Assembly (NCBI GenBank): GCA_017511005.1
Contig: JAFWLP010000038.1
Span: 21,147-85,146, forward strand
Length of the DNA stretch: 64,000 nt
Reading direction: 5' to 3'
From: Clostridiales bacterium
GTDB lineage: Bacteria; Bacillota; Clostridia; Saccharofermentanales; Saccharofermentanaceae
Positions 18,696-25,880 of this stretch are shown piece after piece (the stretch's first letter is position 1; every line of letters begins with the position of its first letter). Below the pieces are notes generated by a model. The model was not told the DNA's origin, searched no databases, and saw only the letters and a list, made by a program, of their open reading frames with translations. The position numbers and the translations under genes are program-made.

Positions 18696-19024
18696 GTATC
18701 TTCCTCCTCGCCTATTGTCTCGAGTATGGCGGAAATCCCTTCCGCAAAGCTTTTGTCAGTAATAGCCGCAACTGTTCTGTTTGGCTTGCCTAATGCATCT
18801 CCCAATTCTTCAGACGTCGAGAAACTGTAGCATGTGATCTCATCATCACCGTTCAGGTTCTTCAATATCTTTTCCAGGGAGTTCCTGGAAATGTCACGGG
18901 TGATTATCAGGAGTTTCACGTTGTTTGAACGGATGGCTCCGGTAACTGCATCGCTTCCCGATACAACTTTTCCCGCGCGGGCAGCAAGCCCGATCATTCC
19001 AAGTGCTCTTTCCTTATCTGTCAT
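18692..19024 (-). CDS. ylxQ: L7Ae/YlxQ-family ribosomal-like K-turn binding protein
   Basis: A 110-residue protein of the L7Ae/L30e/S12e/Gadd45 fold found between ylxR and infB in Bacillota. The family signature is visible as [31 protein letters not shown] and [15 protein letters not shown]. Homologues bind kink-turn RNA; the cellular role is not settled. It overlaps ylxR by 11 bases and infB by four. Confidence 0.9.
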   Translation of the reverse strand: MTDKERALGMIGLAARAGKVVSGSDAVTGAIRSNNVKLLIITRDISRNSLEKILKNLNGDDEITCYSFSTSEELGDALGKPNRTVAAITDKSFAEGISAILETIGEEEDT

Positions 19025-19298
19025 CAGTTTTCTTTATGCTCCCCAGGATAGTTCCCGAAAGCTCTTTAATCTCTTCTTCCGTCAAAGGCTTCTTCAGTCC
19101 TTTGGAAAGTCTGGCTGCCTTCTTAAGCTCAGCAGTTATGCATTCCTCGTTGGGACAGAGATATGCGCCTCTTCCGGCAAGCTTACCGGTCGGGTCGTAC
19201 ACCACGTTCCCTTCAGGTGTCAGAACTACGCGAAGGAGATCATTCTTGTCTCTTACCGTTCTGCAGGATACACAACTTCTTTGCGGCTTTTTCTTCAT
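19014..19298 (-). CDS. ylxR: YlxR-family RNA-binding protein
   Basis: A 94-residue DUF448 protein with the family start RSCVSCRTVRDKNDLLRVV, the loop GRGAYLCPNEECI and a basic C-terminal helix. In B. subtilis the homologue is linked to RNase P RNA. Position between nusA and ylxQ is the standard order. It begins 22 bases after nusA and overlaps ylxQ by 11 bases. Confidence 0.93.
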   Translation of the reverse strand: MKKKPQRSCVSCRTVRDKNDLLRVVLTPEGNVVYDPTGKLAGRGAYLCPNEECITAELKKAARLSKGLKKPLTEEEIKELSGTILGSIKKTDDR

Positions 19299-19320
19299 AT
19301 CTTAAAACGCTCTGCCGGGA

Positions 19321-20493
19321 TCATTCCTCTTTGCCGGTCTCATCATCAACGACCTTGAAGTCATCAATAAGTGCCTTTGATGCCTCAACGCTCTCGTCGG
19401 ATTCTTTCTTGATGTCGATCTTGAATCCTGTGAGTCTTGCGGCAAGACGGACATTCTGGCCGCTCTTGCCGATCGCGAGCGAGAACTGCTGATCGGGAAC
19501 GATGACCTTTGCGTATCTCTCAACTTCGCCGTTCTCATTTGTCGTGATCTCAGTATCAACCCTGGATACCTTTGCAGGCTGAAGGGCTTCGCTGATAAAA
19601 AGAGCGGGATCTTCCTTCCAGTCAACGATGTCGATCTTCTCTTCGGCAAGCTCGTTCATGATCTGCTGAACTCTCTGGCCCCTCTGGCCAACGCAGGAAC
19701 CCTTTGCATCGATATCCGGATCCTTTGAGTAAACGGCAACCTTTGTTCTTGAGCCTGCCTCTCTTGCGACAGATCTGATGATTACGTCACCGGCCTTGAT
19801 CTCAGGTACTTCGAGCTCGAAAAGCTTAGTTACAAGTCTTGCGTCAGTTCTTGAAAGTACGACTGAAGGTCTTCCGTTTGCTTCCTCAACGCCCATTACA
19901 AGGAACTTCATGATCCTGTCCTGATCATAATGCTCATTGCGGTTGTTTCTGATCTGGCCGTCGTGCTTTACGATAGCTTCGGCACGGCCGATATTGACAT
20001 AAACGTTCCTTGCATCTTTACGGACAATGGTACCTGAAGTGATCTCTCCGATCTTACCGGAGAATTCCTTCTCGATCTTCAGGGACTCGGCATCTCTGAG
20101 CTTCTGGTTGATCGCATTCTTGGCAGCGCTGGCTGCAAGGCGTCCCAGGTCTTCAACGTCGATACCGATCTCGATCTCGTCTCCGACTTCAACATCCTCA
20201 TATCCCAGTTCCTTGGCTGCTTCTATTGAGATCTCGTTAGCTTCATCGATAACGTCGTCAACAACTTCCGCAAGTTTGTAAACATAGATCTCACCGGTCT
20301 CTCTGTCGATCTCGGCACTGACGGACTTGATATCCTGTTTGTTGCCGCCGAACTCACGTCTGTATGCTGCAACAAGACCGCTCTCGATAGCCTGGAACAC
20401 TTCCTCCTCGTCGATGTCTCTCTCCTCTGCGAGGAGCTTAACGAGGCTTACTATTGTATCCTTAGGTTCCTCTTCATTTTTCTTTCTGGGCAT
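19321..20493 (-). CDS. nusA: Transcription termination/antitermination protein NusA
   Basis: NusA binds RNA polymerase and modulates pausing and termination. The 390-residue product has an N-terminal polymerase-binding domain, an S1 domain (GTIVRKDARNVYVNIGRAEAI) and two KH domains (including DAKGSCVGQRGQRVQQIMNEL and IGKSGQNVRLAARLTG), with a short acidic tail. It lacks the C-terminal acidic repeats of E. coli NusA, as usual in Bacillota. It follows rimP by 18 bases and may itself influence the leader hairpin upstream of rimP. Confidence 0.97.
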   Translation of the reverse strand: MPRKKNEEEPKDTIVSLVKLLAEERDIDEEEVFQAIESGLVAAYRREFGGNKQDIKSVSAEIDRETGEIYVYKLAEVVDDVIDEANEISIEAAKELGYEDVEVGDEIEIGIDVEDLGRLAASAAKNAINQKLRDAESLKIEKEFSGKIGEITSGTIVRKDARNVYVNIGRAEAIVKHDGQIRNNRNEHYDQDRIMKFLVMGVEEANGRPSVVLSRTDARLVTKLFELEVPEIKAGDVIIRSVAREAGSRTKVAVYSKDPDIDAKGSCVGQRGQRVQQIMNELAEEKIDIVDWKEDPALFISEALQPAKVSRVDTEITTNENGEVERYAKVIVPDQQFSLAIGKSGQNVRLAARLTGFKIDIKKESDESVEASKALIDDFKVVDDETGKEE

Positions 20494-20511
20494 TGTATAT
20501 TTCCTCCTGAC

Positions 20512-20976
20512 TTAAAAATCTATATGACGTACGGCCTTGGCAATATCCTCAAATCCGAGAGTGATCTCTTCGCCGTTATCAAAAACAAATGTCGCCTTGT
20601 CGCCTTCCGCGCCCTTTATCACGGCAGTAAAGCTCTTCTTGCCTTCAACGGGTCGGTAAAGCGAGATGTCGGCTTTCTCACCGCTGTATCTGTTGTAATC
20701 CTTATCAGTCTCCAGAGGTCTGGTAAGTCCGGGCGAAGAGACTTCAAAGAAATCCGGATCAATGGATGCCTGTTCATCGAATATCGGATCCACTGCACGG
20801 CTTACCGTCTCGCAGTCATCGATACCGATGCCGCCGCGCTTATCGATATAAAGAGTAAGGACCATTCCCCTGGCCTCTTTGACGTAAGAACAATCCACAA
20901 GATCAAAACCGAGTCCGGCTACAACCGGTTCGGCAAGCTCAAACGCTTCCTGCGCTATCTTGGATCTTTTAGCCAA
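20512..20976 (-). CDS. rimP: Ribosome maturation factor RimP
   Basis: RimP assists 30S assembly. The 154-residue protein has the conserved DLVDCSYVKEARGMVLTLYID and EVSSPGLTRPL blocks and a C-terminal SH3-like domain. The start is TTG at 20976 with AAGGAG seven bases upstream; no in-frame ATG lies near this site, so the rare start is supported. First gene of the rimP-to-ribF operon. Confidence 0.95.
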   Translation of the reverse strand: MAKRSKIAQEAFELAEPVVAGLGFDLVDCSYVKEARGMVLTLYIDKRGGIGIDDCETVSRAVDPIFDEQASIDPDFFEVSSPGLTRPLETDKDYNRYSGEKADISLYRPVEGKKSFTAVIKGAEGDKATFVFDNGEEITLGFEDIAKAVRHIDF

Positions 20977-20990
20977 ATCTTTTCTCCTTT

Positions 20991-21025
20991 ACAACAAAAA
21001 ACGGACACGCAAAATGCTGTCCGTT
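20991..21025 (-). terminator. Terminator-like leader hairpin (attenuator) upstream of rimP
   Basis: On the minus strand an 8-bp perfect stem AACGGACA/TGTCCGTT with a 10-base loop is followed at once by TTTTTTGTTG. It lies between the promoter and the rimP ribosome binding site, where a terminator would reduce expression of the whole operon. The arrangement recalls leader termination of the E. coli rimP-nusA-infB operon, in which NusA has a feedback role. Regulation here is inferred. Confidence 0.65.
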
Positions 21026-21053
21026 CGTAAAAAACTCTTTTATGAACTGGCTT

Positions 21054-21082
21054 ATTTTACCACATAGGCAAGAATAGTGCAA
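21054..21082 (-). promoter_or_regulatory. Promoter of the rimP-nusA-infB operon
   Basis: TTGCAC (21082-21077), a 17-base spacer and TAAAAT (21059-21054). Predicted transcription start is near 21046, so the leader hairpin at 21025-20991 is transcribed. Confidence 0.7.
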
Positions 21083-21196
21083 ACCGAAAAATGTTCCTAA
21101 TTTTTTACACTTTTATATTCATTTCGGGTGCTAATTACAGTAAAATAAGTCTATCCAATTACCACATGGAAATATAATCCCTAAAGGAGACATTCT

Positions 21197-21604
21197 ATGA
21201 TTAAACTTATTGCAGGACCTAAGGGTACGGGCAAAACAGCAAAGCTCGTCGATGACATCAACGCAGTTGCAGCTACTGACAGCAACGTCGTATGCCTTGA
21301 GAGAGGCAACAGATTAGACCAGCTTCTTAAGCCCACAGTACGTCTTGTAAATATGAAGGAATACCCCATCGAAGGTTTTGACCAGGTTCTCGCATTCATC
21401 TGCGGTATCTGCTCCAAAGATTACGACTTGACACATATCTATGTTGACGCGATCTGCAAAGTTGCAAACAATTACGATCCGGAAGGCCTCGGAGATTTCC
21501 TTATCAAGCTTGATGCATTCTTAAAGGACACGCCTGTTATTGCTACGATCCTTTTCAGCGGCGATGTAAACAGCCTCCCAGAAGAAGCAAGAAAGTTCGC
21601 TTAA
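21197..21604 (+). CDS. Small P-loop protein of unknown function
   Basis: A 135-residue protein whose only clear motif is a Walker A loop, GPKGTGKT (residues 7-14), at the very N-terminus. HIYVDAI near residue 80 could serve as a Walker B strand. It is too short for a complete AAA+ or PilT-type ATPase, lacks a recognisable sensor or lid region, and has no membrane segment. AAGGAG precedes the ATG. It is divergent from rimP and has its own terminator. ATP or GTP binding is likely; the function is not recognised. Confidence 0.75.
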   Translation: MIKLIAGPKGTGKTAKLVDDINAVAATDSNVVCLERGNRLDQLLKPTVRLVNMKEYPIEGFDQVLAFICGICSKDYDLTHIYVDAICKVANNYDPEGLGDFLIKLDAFLKDTPVIATILFSGDVNSLPEEARKFA

Positions 21605-21626
21605 CACAATTTACAACGTAAAACTT

Positions 21627-21656
21627 CCCGGGTCATTCTGAATGCCCGGGGTTTTA
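21627..21656 (+). terminator. Intrinsic terminator after the P-loop gene
   Basis: CCCGGG(T)CATTC-T-GAATGCCCGGG forms a strong hairpin followed by GTTTTAAT, 22 bases after the stop codon. Confidence 0.75.
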
Positions 21657-21683
21657 ATACTATTCCATCAGGAGGGAAAATAA

Positions 21684-22130
21684 ATGGGCTTAATTCAAGA
21701 ATTCAAGGAATTCGCTCTCAAAGGCAACGTGGTTGACATGGCTATCGGTGTTATCATCGGTGCTGCATTCAAGGACATCGTTACGTCTTTCACAGACAGC
21801 TTCATCAATCCTTTGATCGCTTCTGTCGGCGGTACTGATATCGCCGGATCCATCAGACTTCCGTGGGTTGATTACACAGGTCTGACACTTGAAGAGATCC
21901 AGAGCCTTTCACTCAACTATGGTGCGTTCATTACCGCCATCATCAATTTCCTTATCATGGCATTGATCCTCTTCTTCATGCTCAAGGCCATCAATACTCT
22001 CAAGAGTGGGGTCGGCAAACTGAAGAAGGGCAAGAAGGCTGAAGAACCCGCACCTGCACCGGAGCCTTCTGATGAAGTTAAGCTTCTTACGGAGATCAAG
22101 GACCTCCTCAAAGCACAGAAGGGCAAGTAA
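21684..22130 (+). CDS. mscL: Large-conductance mechanosensitive channel
   Basis: MscL opens a wide pore under membrane tension and protects against hypo-osmotic shock. The 148-residue product has the amphipathic N-terminus MGLIQEFKEFALKGN, TM1 VVDMAIGVIIGAAF, an extracellular loop, TM2 AIINFLIMALILFFML and a charged C-terminal bundle after an Ala/Pro/Glu linker. AGGAGGG lies seven bases before the ATG. It is preceded by the terminator of the P-loop gene and followed by its own. Confidence 0.97.
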   Translation: MGLIQEFKEFALKGNVVDMAIGVIIGAAFKDIVTSFTDSFINPLIASVGGTDIAGSIRLPWVDYTGLTLEEIQSLSLNYGAFITAIINFLIMALILFFMLKAINTLKSGVGKLKKGKKAEEPAPAPEPSDEVKLLTEIKDLLKAQKGK

Positions 22131-22159
22131 ACTTTCAGTAATCAAATATGATCTTACCG

Positions 22160-22199
22160 GAGGCTGTCTCAAAATGAGATGGCCTCTTATTATGTTTGT
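22160..22199 (+). terminator. Terminator after mscL
   Basis: GAGGC(TG)TCTCA-AAA-TGAGA(TG)GCCTC hairpin followed by the moderately T-rich TTATTATGTTTG. Confidence 0.6.
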
Positions 22200-22282
22200 T
22201 TCGGCAATGCCTGCCTTAAGGTGTGCACTCAGGTTTCCGGAGCGGACTTAATAACGGACCCTACTCAGGACTCTTCGCCCAA

Positions 22283-22315
22283 ACAAAAAGGAGCTGCCCG
22301 TAAGGCAGCCCCTTT
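22283..22315 (-). terminator. Terminator of the yhbD-like/arsR pair
   Basis: Minus-strand hairpin AAAGGGGCTGCC / GGCAGCTCCTTT with loop TTACG, followed by TTTGTTTG. It lies 25 bases after the ArsR-type gene. Confidence 0.75.
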
Positions 22316-22339
22316 CCGTGTGGTTCTTTATCGTACGGA

Positions 22340-22738
22340 TCAAGTTTTCTTCTTTTTCTTGTTCTTGTCTTTCTTCTTCTTTTTCCTGCTCTTTTTCGGT
22401 TCTTTGACATCATCCGCTGAAACAGCTTTTTCCTTGATGTTCTTTTCCGGTTCCGACTTAAGAGCTGCTATTCCTGAAGCTACAAGATCTATCGTATCTT
22501 TATTGACCGAATAATAAGCGAATCTCCCTTTACGCTCGACATTCACCAGACCGGCACCTGTAAGGCATGCCATGTGATGTGATAAAGTCGGCTGGGTAAA
22601 ATCAAACTCGGAAAGTATATCTTTGGCTGTGATCTCGCCTCTTGAAGCGATCAGAGACAGTATCCTGAATCTGACACTTTCGGAAAGAACATTTAATATC
22701 CCGATAAACTGTTCTTCGTTTGACGTCATATTATTCAC
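22340..22738 (-). CDS. ArsR-family winged-helix regulator with poly-lysine tail
   Basis: A 132-residue regulator. Residues 10 to about 85 form the ArsR-type winged helix, with recognition segment FDFTQPTLSHHMACLTGAGLV and wing RKGRFAYYSVN. No ArsR-type metal site (CxC) is visible, so the signal is probably not a soft metal. The last 25 residues are almost all Lys and may add non-specific DNA affinity. It follows the YhbD-like gene by three bases; the pair probably shares a promoter and may autoregulate through the palindrome at 23403-23418. Confidence 0.85.
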   Translation of the reverse strand: MNNMTSNEEQFIGILNVLSESVRFRILSLIASRGEITAKDILSEFDFTQPTLSHHMACLTGAGLVNVERKGRFAYYSVNKDTIDLVASGIAALKSEPEKNIKEKAVSADDVKEPKKSRKKKKKDKNKKKKKT

Positions 22739-22741
22739 TTA

Positions 22742-23368
22742 TCAGGCAATGAGCTGATCCTTAAGGGCCTCTTCGAATTCACCGAGGTTTGCGCAGGCAA
22801 TGATCTCGGCATTGTCCTCAAGCAGGATCTCATCCTCGCCTCTTACGAGAACAGTCATCGGAACTCCCATCTTGCGCAGAAGGATGAGCTGATACTCTTT
22901 TGATGTCTCGTTGGAAAGATATTTGCACAGAAGCCTTAATACCTGCTTTGCATCCTCAAGATAGATGCCTGAGAGCTTCATGAGATGATCGATGACATAC
23001 ATCGCGAAAACATCATTGAAGTCGAGAAGATCCTTCATAGGGAATACGGATGAGAATGCGGTAAGTGACATCCTGCCCACGATCTCAAGGTCTTTAAAGT
23101 CCTGCATCGGGATCTTGAAGCTCTCGACATTTGCCGAGAACAGCTCCTGCATCTGATCTACTGAAAGCTCACTCTTCAGATCCTTAATGCGGCTGATCCT
23201 TGCGGTGATCTTCTCTTCCGGGAAAAACGTAGCCTGTCCGATCTCTGTCGCCTTATGAATAAACCAGCTCTCAGGGATCAGTCCCTGACGCTTCCAGCGG
23301 TAGAGCGTACCATATGATATTCCTTCCTTTGTAAGAAGGTCTTTTTTTGAGATCAACCTGTCTTCCAT
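22742..23368 (-). CDS. YhbD-like (DUF4004) MerR-type DNA-binding protein
   Basis: A 208-residue protein whose N-terminus (LISKKDLLTKEGISYGTLYRW, then RQGLIPESWF) matches the helix-turn-helix of the B. subtilis YhbD family. FFPEEKITARI follows and the rest is an uncharacterised alpha-helical domain. The family is thought to be regulatory but has no established signal. It is the first gene of a two-gene unit with the ArsR-type regulator. GAGGGAAAAGGTA precedes the ATG. Confidence 0.8.
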   Translation of the reverse strand: MEDRLISKKDLLTKEGISYGTLYRWKRQGLIPESWFIHKATEIGQATFFPEEKITARISRIKDLKSELSVDQMQELFSANVESFKIPMQDFKDLEIVGRMSLTAFSSVFPMKDLLDFNDVFAMYVIDHLMKLSGIYLEDAKQVLRLLCKYLSNETSKEYQLILLRKMGVPMTVLVRGEDEILLEDNAEIIACANLGEFEEALKDQLIA

Positions 23369-23402
23369 TACCTTTTCCCTCTTTTCTTTCTTAGTTATCT
23401 CG

Positions 23403-23418
23403 ATTGTAAATTAACAAT
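23403..23418. promoter_or_regulatory. Candidate operator palindrome upstream of the yhbD-like gene
   Basis: ATTGTAAATTAACAAT is a near-perfect 16-bp dyad (ATTGT/ACAAT arms) about 35 bases before the start codon of a two-regulator operon. Such a site would suit a dimeric winged-helix or MerR-type protein. Binding is inferred from symmetry and position only. Confidence 0.4.
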
Positions 23419-23455
23419 GTTACAGTCATAAGACATCAGGATAAAAAGAAGGAAA

Positions 23456-23484
23456 CAAAAAGGGACTCTGTGATCAGAGTCCCT
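23456..23484 (-). terminator. Terminator after the alanine-rich membrane protein gene
   Basis: AGGGACTCTG/CAGAGTCCCT hairpin followed on the minus strand by TTTTTG, about 30 bases after the stop codon. Confidence 0.8.
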
Positions 23485-23515
23485 GAAAATCTTAATTATT
23501 CCGGATAACAGATTA

Positions 23516-24175
23516 TCAGCCTACGCTGACCGATCCGATAATGGTTGCCAGAGATGACAGGACATTTTCCCTTACATCAGGCGGGAGAGCTACACCGACT
23601 ACGATTACGGCAATAAGGAAGATAACTATTCCGATGATGTAATATGCAAGGATGGCCTTCTCGAAATTCTTAACGTTCCTGTTGCGTCCGCAAATGGCAA
23701 GGATAAGAGTTGCGATAAAACCAATACAAGGCAGGAAACTCAGAAAAGCAAGCCAGAAATACTTGGATGTGGATACAGGTCTGTACTGCGGAGGACATAC
23801 ATCGATAAGAGCCTGCTGAGCAGCTCTCTTCTGTCTCTTCTTCTCCAGCTTGGCTTCAGCTTTCTCTTTTGCGGCTTTAGCCTTCTCCTGTTCCTTCTCA
23901 AGAGCAGCCTGTTTCTTCGCAGCTTCCTTGGCTGCCTGTTCCTCAGCCTTCTTCGCAGCCTTTGCGGCAGCCTCGGCGTCCTTGGCAGCTTCCTTGGCCG
24001 CTTCTGCTGTTGCAGCAGCCGTTGCCGCGGTTGCGGCAGCTTCCGCCTTTGTCTCTTTTGCTACCTCATTCTTTACCTTTGCAGTTTCCACTGCAGCTGT
24101 TTTTTTGACTTCCTCAGCTGCTTCGGAAGCAACAGAGATCTCAGGGTCCATCTTGTTATTCAAATCGTCTGCCAT
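23516..24175 (-). CDS. Ala/Lys/Glu-rich coiled-coil protein with two C-terminal membrane helices
   Basis: Not a recognised family. From the ATG at 24175 (AAGGGGG seven bases upstream) the product is 219 residues. Residues 15 to about 120 are almost entirely Ala, Lys and Glu and should form a long charged helix. After a short linker (CPPQYRPVSTSKYFW) come two hydrophobic segments, FWLAFLSFLPCIGFIATLILAI and YYIIGIVIFLIAVIVVGVAL. The helix is probably cytoplasmic and membrane-tethered. It is followed by its own terminator and looks monocistronic. The Ala-rich segment is compositionally biased, so resemblance to TolA-like proteins would not indicate homology. Confidence 0.75.
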   Translation of the reverse strand: MADDLNNKMDPEISVASEAAEEVKKTAAVETAKVKNEVAKETKAEAAATAATAAATAEAAKEAAKDAEAAAKAAKKAEEQAAKEAAKKQAALEKEQEKAKAAKEKAEAKLEKKRQKRAAQQALIDVCPPQYRPVSTSKYFWLAFLSFLPCIGFIATLILAICGRNRNVKNFEKAILAYYIIGIVIFLIAVIVVGVALPPDVRENVLSSLATIIGSVSVG

Positions 24176-24223
24176 ATGAGAGCCCCCTTTATTCATAATA
24201 AATTGATTATATCATAAGAAACA

Positions 24224-25861
24224 TCACTTTACATACCAGCGGTGACGCACACTGTATGCCTTTACAACCCTGATTATGCCGTCACAGATCGCAAGTATCC
24301 CGACTATGATCATATACACCATAAGAGTGTTTTCGGGCGCGAACAGAATATATATCCCGCTTACCGCCCATACGGCACTCATGATTATGAGAAGGGCAGC
24401 GTATTTTCTGTTATGGGTCTTCTTGGCTCTGGCCATGCAGTTATATGAACAGGCGAAGAGCAGTGCCGCAAATATCCCGCTTGCCATGACAAACAGCGCA
24501 CCCTCTTTCACGAAGGTTATTACCGTGGCGGCAAGAAGAGCGGATGACACCGTGGCATCGACAAGATGCGGCTGGAAATTCCAGTTGTCCTTCTTCACTT
24601 TTTTCACTGTGAGGATTACGGATATTACGGTAGCTGCCAGAAGAAGAACACTTACCAGGATGAACATGAATCCTTCAGGGATAAGAAAGATAAGAAGTCC
24701 TGCCAGTATCATCGCAAGACCTTTTGCAAGATCAGATCTTCTGAACTGTCTGTACAGTCCCGATCTGGTTATCTTTCTTCCTTCACCATCCAGGAACAGC
24801 TGGTCCGGCAAAGAAGCGGCCGCGATCCTCAGGCCTTCGTCATCGCCCAACACGACATTAAGAAGTCTCTCCCAGCCTTTTGTACCCTGTGCAGTGAATT
24901 CTTCCAGAGTCTGGGTTCCGTCTTCGCTCATGGAATCAAAGAAGGCATTGATGAACCTTTTTCTCTCATTGATATCGACAGAATAGATCCATCTGTCGAT
25001 ACCGCTGTTTATCCTCGCCGCAAGCGGATCGATGCCTTCGTTTGTTATCAGAAGATCACCATGGTCGATACCCCAGGAACAGAGTTCATGCTGATCTGCC
25101 ATCTGCTTGTCACTTATGACGATATAACTGTCATCGATAGCAGGCGCGAACAGACTGCCGACAACCGAGAACTGCGGAACTATCCTTGTGGTCTTGTGAT
25201 TAACCCGTTTTATGAGATCGACTCTCAGGACTTCCGGACAGAAACCCGGTCCGTCGTTCGTATATATATGATCCACTCTCGCGAAAAGATCATCAGGCAG
25301 TACGGCAGCGGAATAAACGGCCAGATTGCCTCCCTTTGAATGACCTCCGACAGTAACAGTCCCGAACACTTCAAGGCCGGACCTGAGATAGTCCTCAGCC
25401 ATCGTCTGCGACGAAGTAAGCTGAAAGCTCGTCATGAAGTCTTCCTTCCATCCGGCGATGGTGCTGTCGGTTCCCCTGAACGCGATAAACGCCCAGCCGC
25501 CGGCAGGTTCATGAGAGAATGTCATGGCTGAAAACTGTATGGAATCCTCTTCATTAAGGATGTCGGTAAATGAAGTAATATAGAGGTCCCCGAATCTTTT
25601 CGAATTCGCCGCCGCCCTTACCAGCGCAGTAAACCGTTCGCTGTCATCAGGTGCCATCTTGCGTATCGACAGGCCGAGATTTGTCAGATCGGTGACTGCT
25701 TCCCTCAGCGTCATCGGTGCTTCTTTGTCATTTATTCCGGGAATGTTCCTCAGGTCAAGATAAGACAACTGACAGAATACGAGATTATCTACTCTCGAGA
25801 AAGGTCTGCCTTTAAAATCCGTTCCGCCTACCCAGCGGACATAATCAGTTATGTTATCCAT
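24224..25861 (-). CDS. Mbeg1-like (DUF2974) alpha/beta-hydrolase with C-terminal membrane domain
   Basis: A 545-residue protein. Residues 1 to about 330 resemble the DUF2974/Mbeg1-like lipase-fold family: FIAFRGTDST is the oxyanion-side strand and GGHSKGGNLA is the nucleophile elbow with Ser175. The C-terminal 160 residues contain about six membrane helices in three pairs, arranged like HdeD/DUF308 proteins. A membrane-associated esterase or lipase is plausible; no substrate can be named. It begins 19 bases after the deacetylase gene ends, so the two may be co-transcribed. Confidence 0.8.
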   Translation of the reverse strand: MDNITDYVRWVGGTDFKGRPFSRVDNLVFCQLSYLDLRNIPGINDKEAPMTLREAVTDLTNLGLSIRKMAPDDSERFTALVRAAANSKRFGDLYITSFTDILNEEDSIQFSAMTFSHEPAGGWAFIAFRGTDSTIAGWKEDFMTSFQLTSSQTMAEDYLRSGLEVFGTVTVGGHSKGGNLAVYSAAVLPDDLFARVDHIYTNDGPGFCPEVLRVDLIKRVNHKTTRIVPQFSVVGSLFAPAIDDSYIVISDKQMADQHELCSWGIDHGDLLITNEGIDPLAARINSGIDRWIYSVDINERKRFINAFFDSMSEDGTQTLEEFTAQGTKGWERLLNVVLGDDEGLRIAAASLPDQLFLDGEGRKITRSGLYRQFRRSDLAKGLAMILAGLLIFLIPEGFMFILVSVLLLAATVISVILTVKKVKKDNWNFQPHLVDATVSSALLAATVITFVKEGALFVMASGIFAALLFACSYNCMARAKKTHNRKYAALLIIMSAVWAVSGIYILFAPENTLMVYMIIVGILAICDGIIRVVKAYSVRHRWYVK

Positions 25862-25880
25862 GTTCAGACCACAGAAATCA

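Noticed and set aside
18016-18762. 248-codon plus-strand frame rich in Ser, Phe and Ala
   Set aside because: It is the antisense of the low-complexity Lys/Ala/Glu N-terminus of IF-2; its composition is explained by that repeat.
23900-24120. TolA homologue
   Set aside because: Similarity would rest only on Ala/Lys/Glu composition; the membrane segments are at the wrong end and no tol/pal genes are near.
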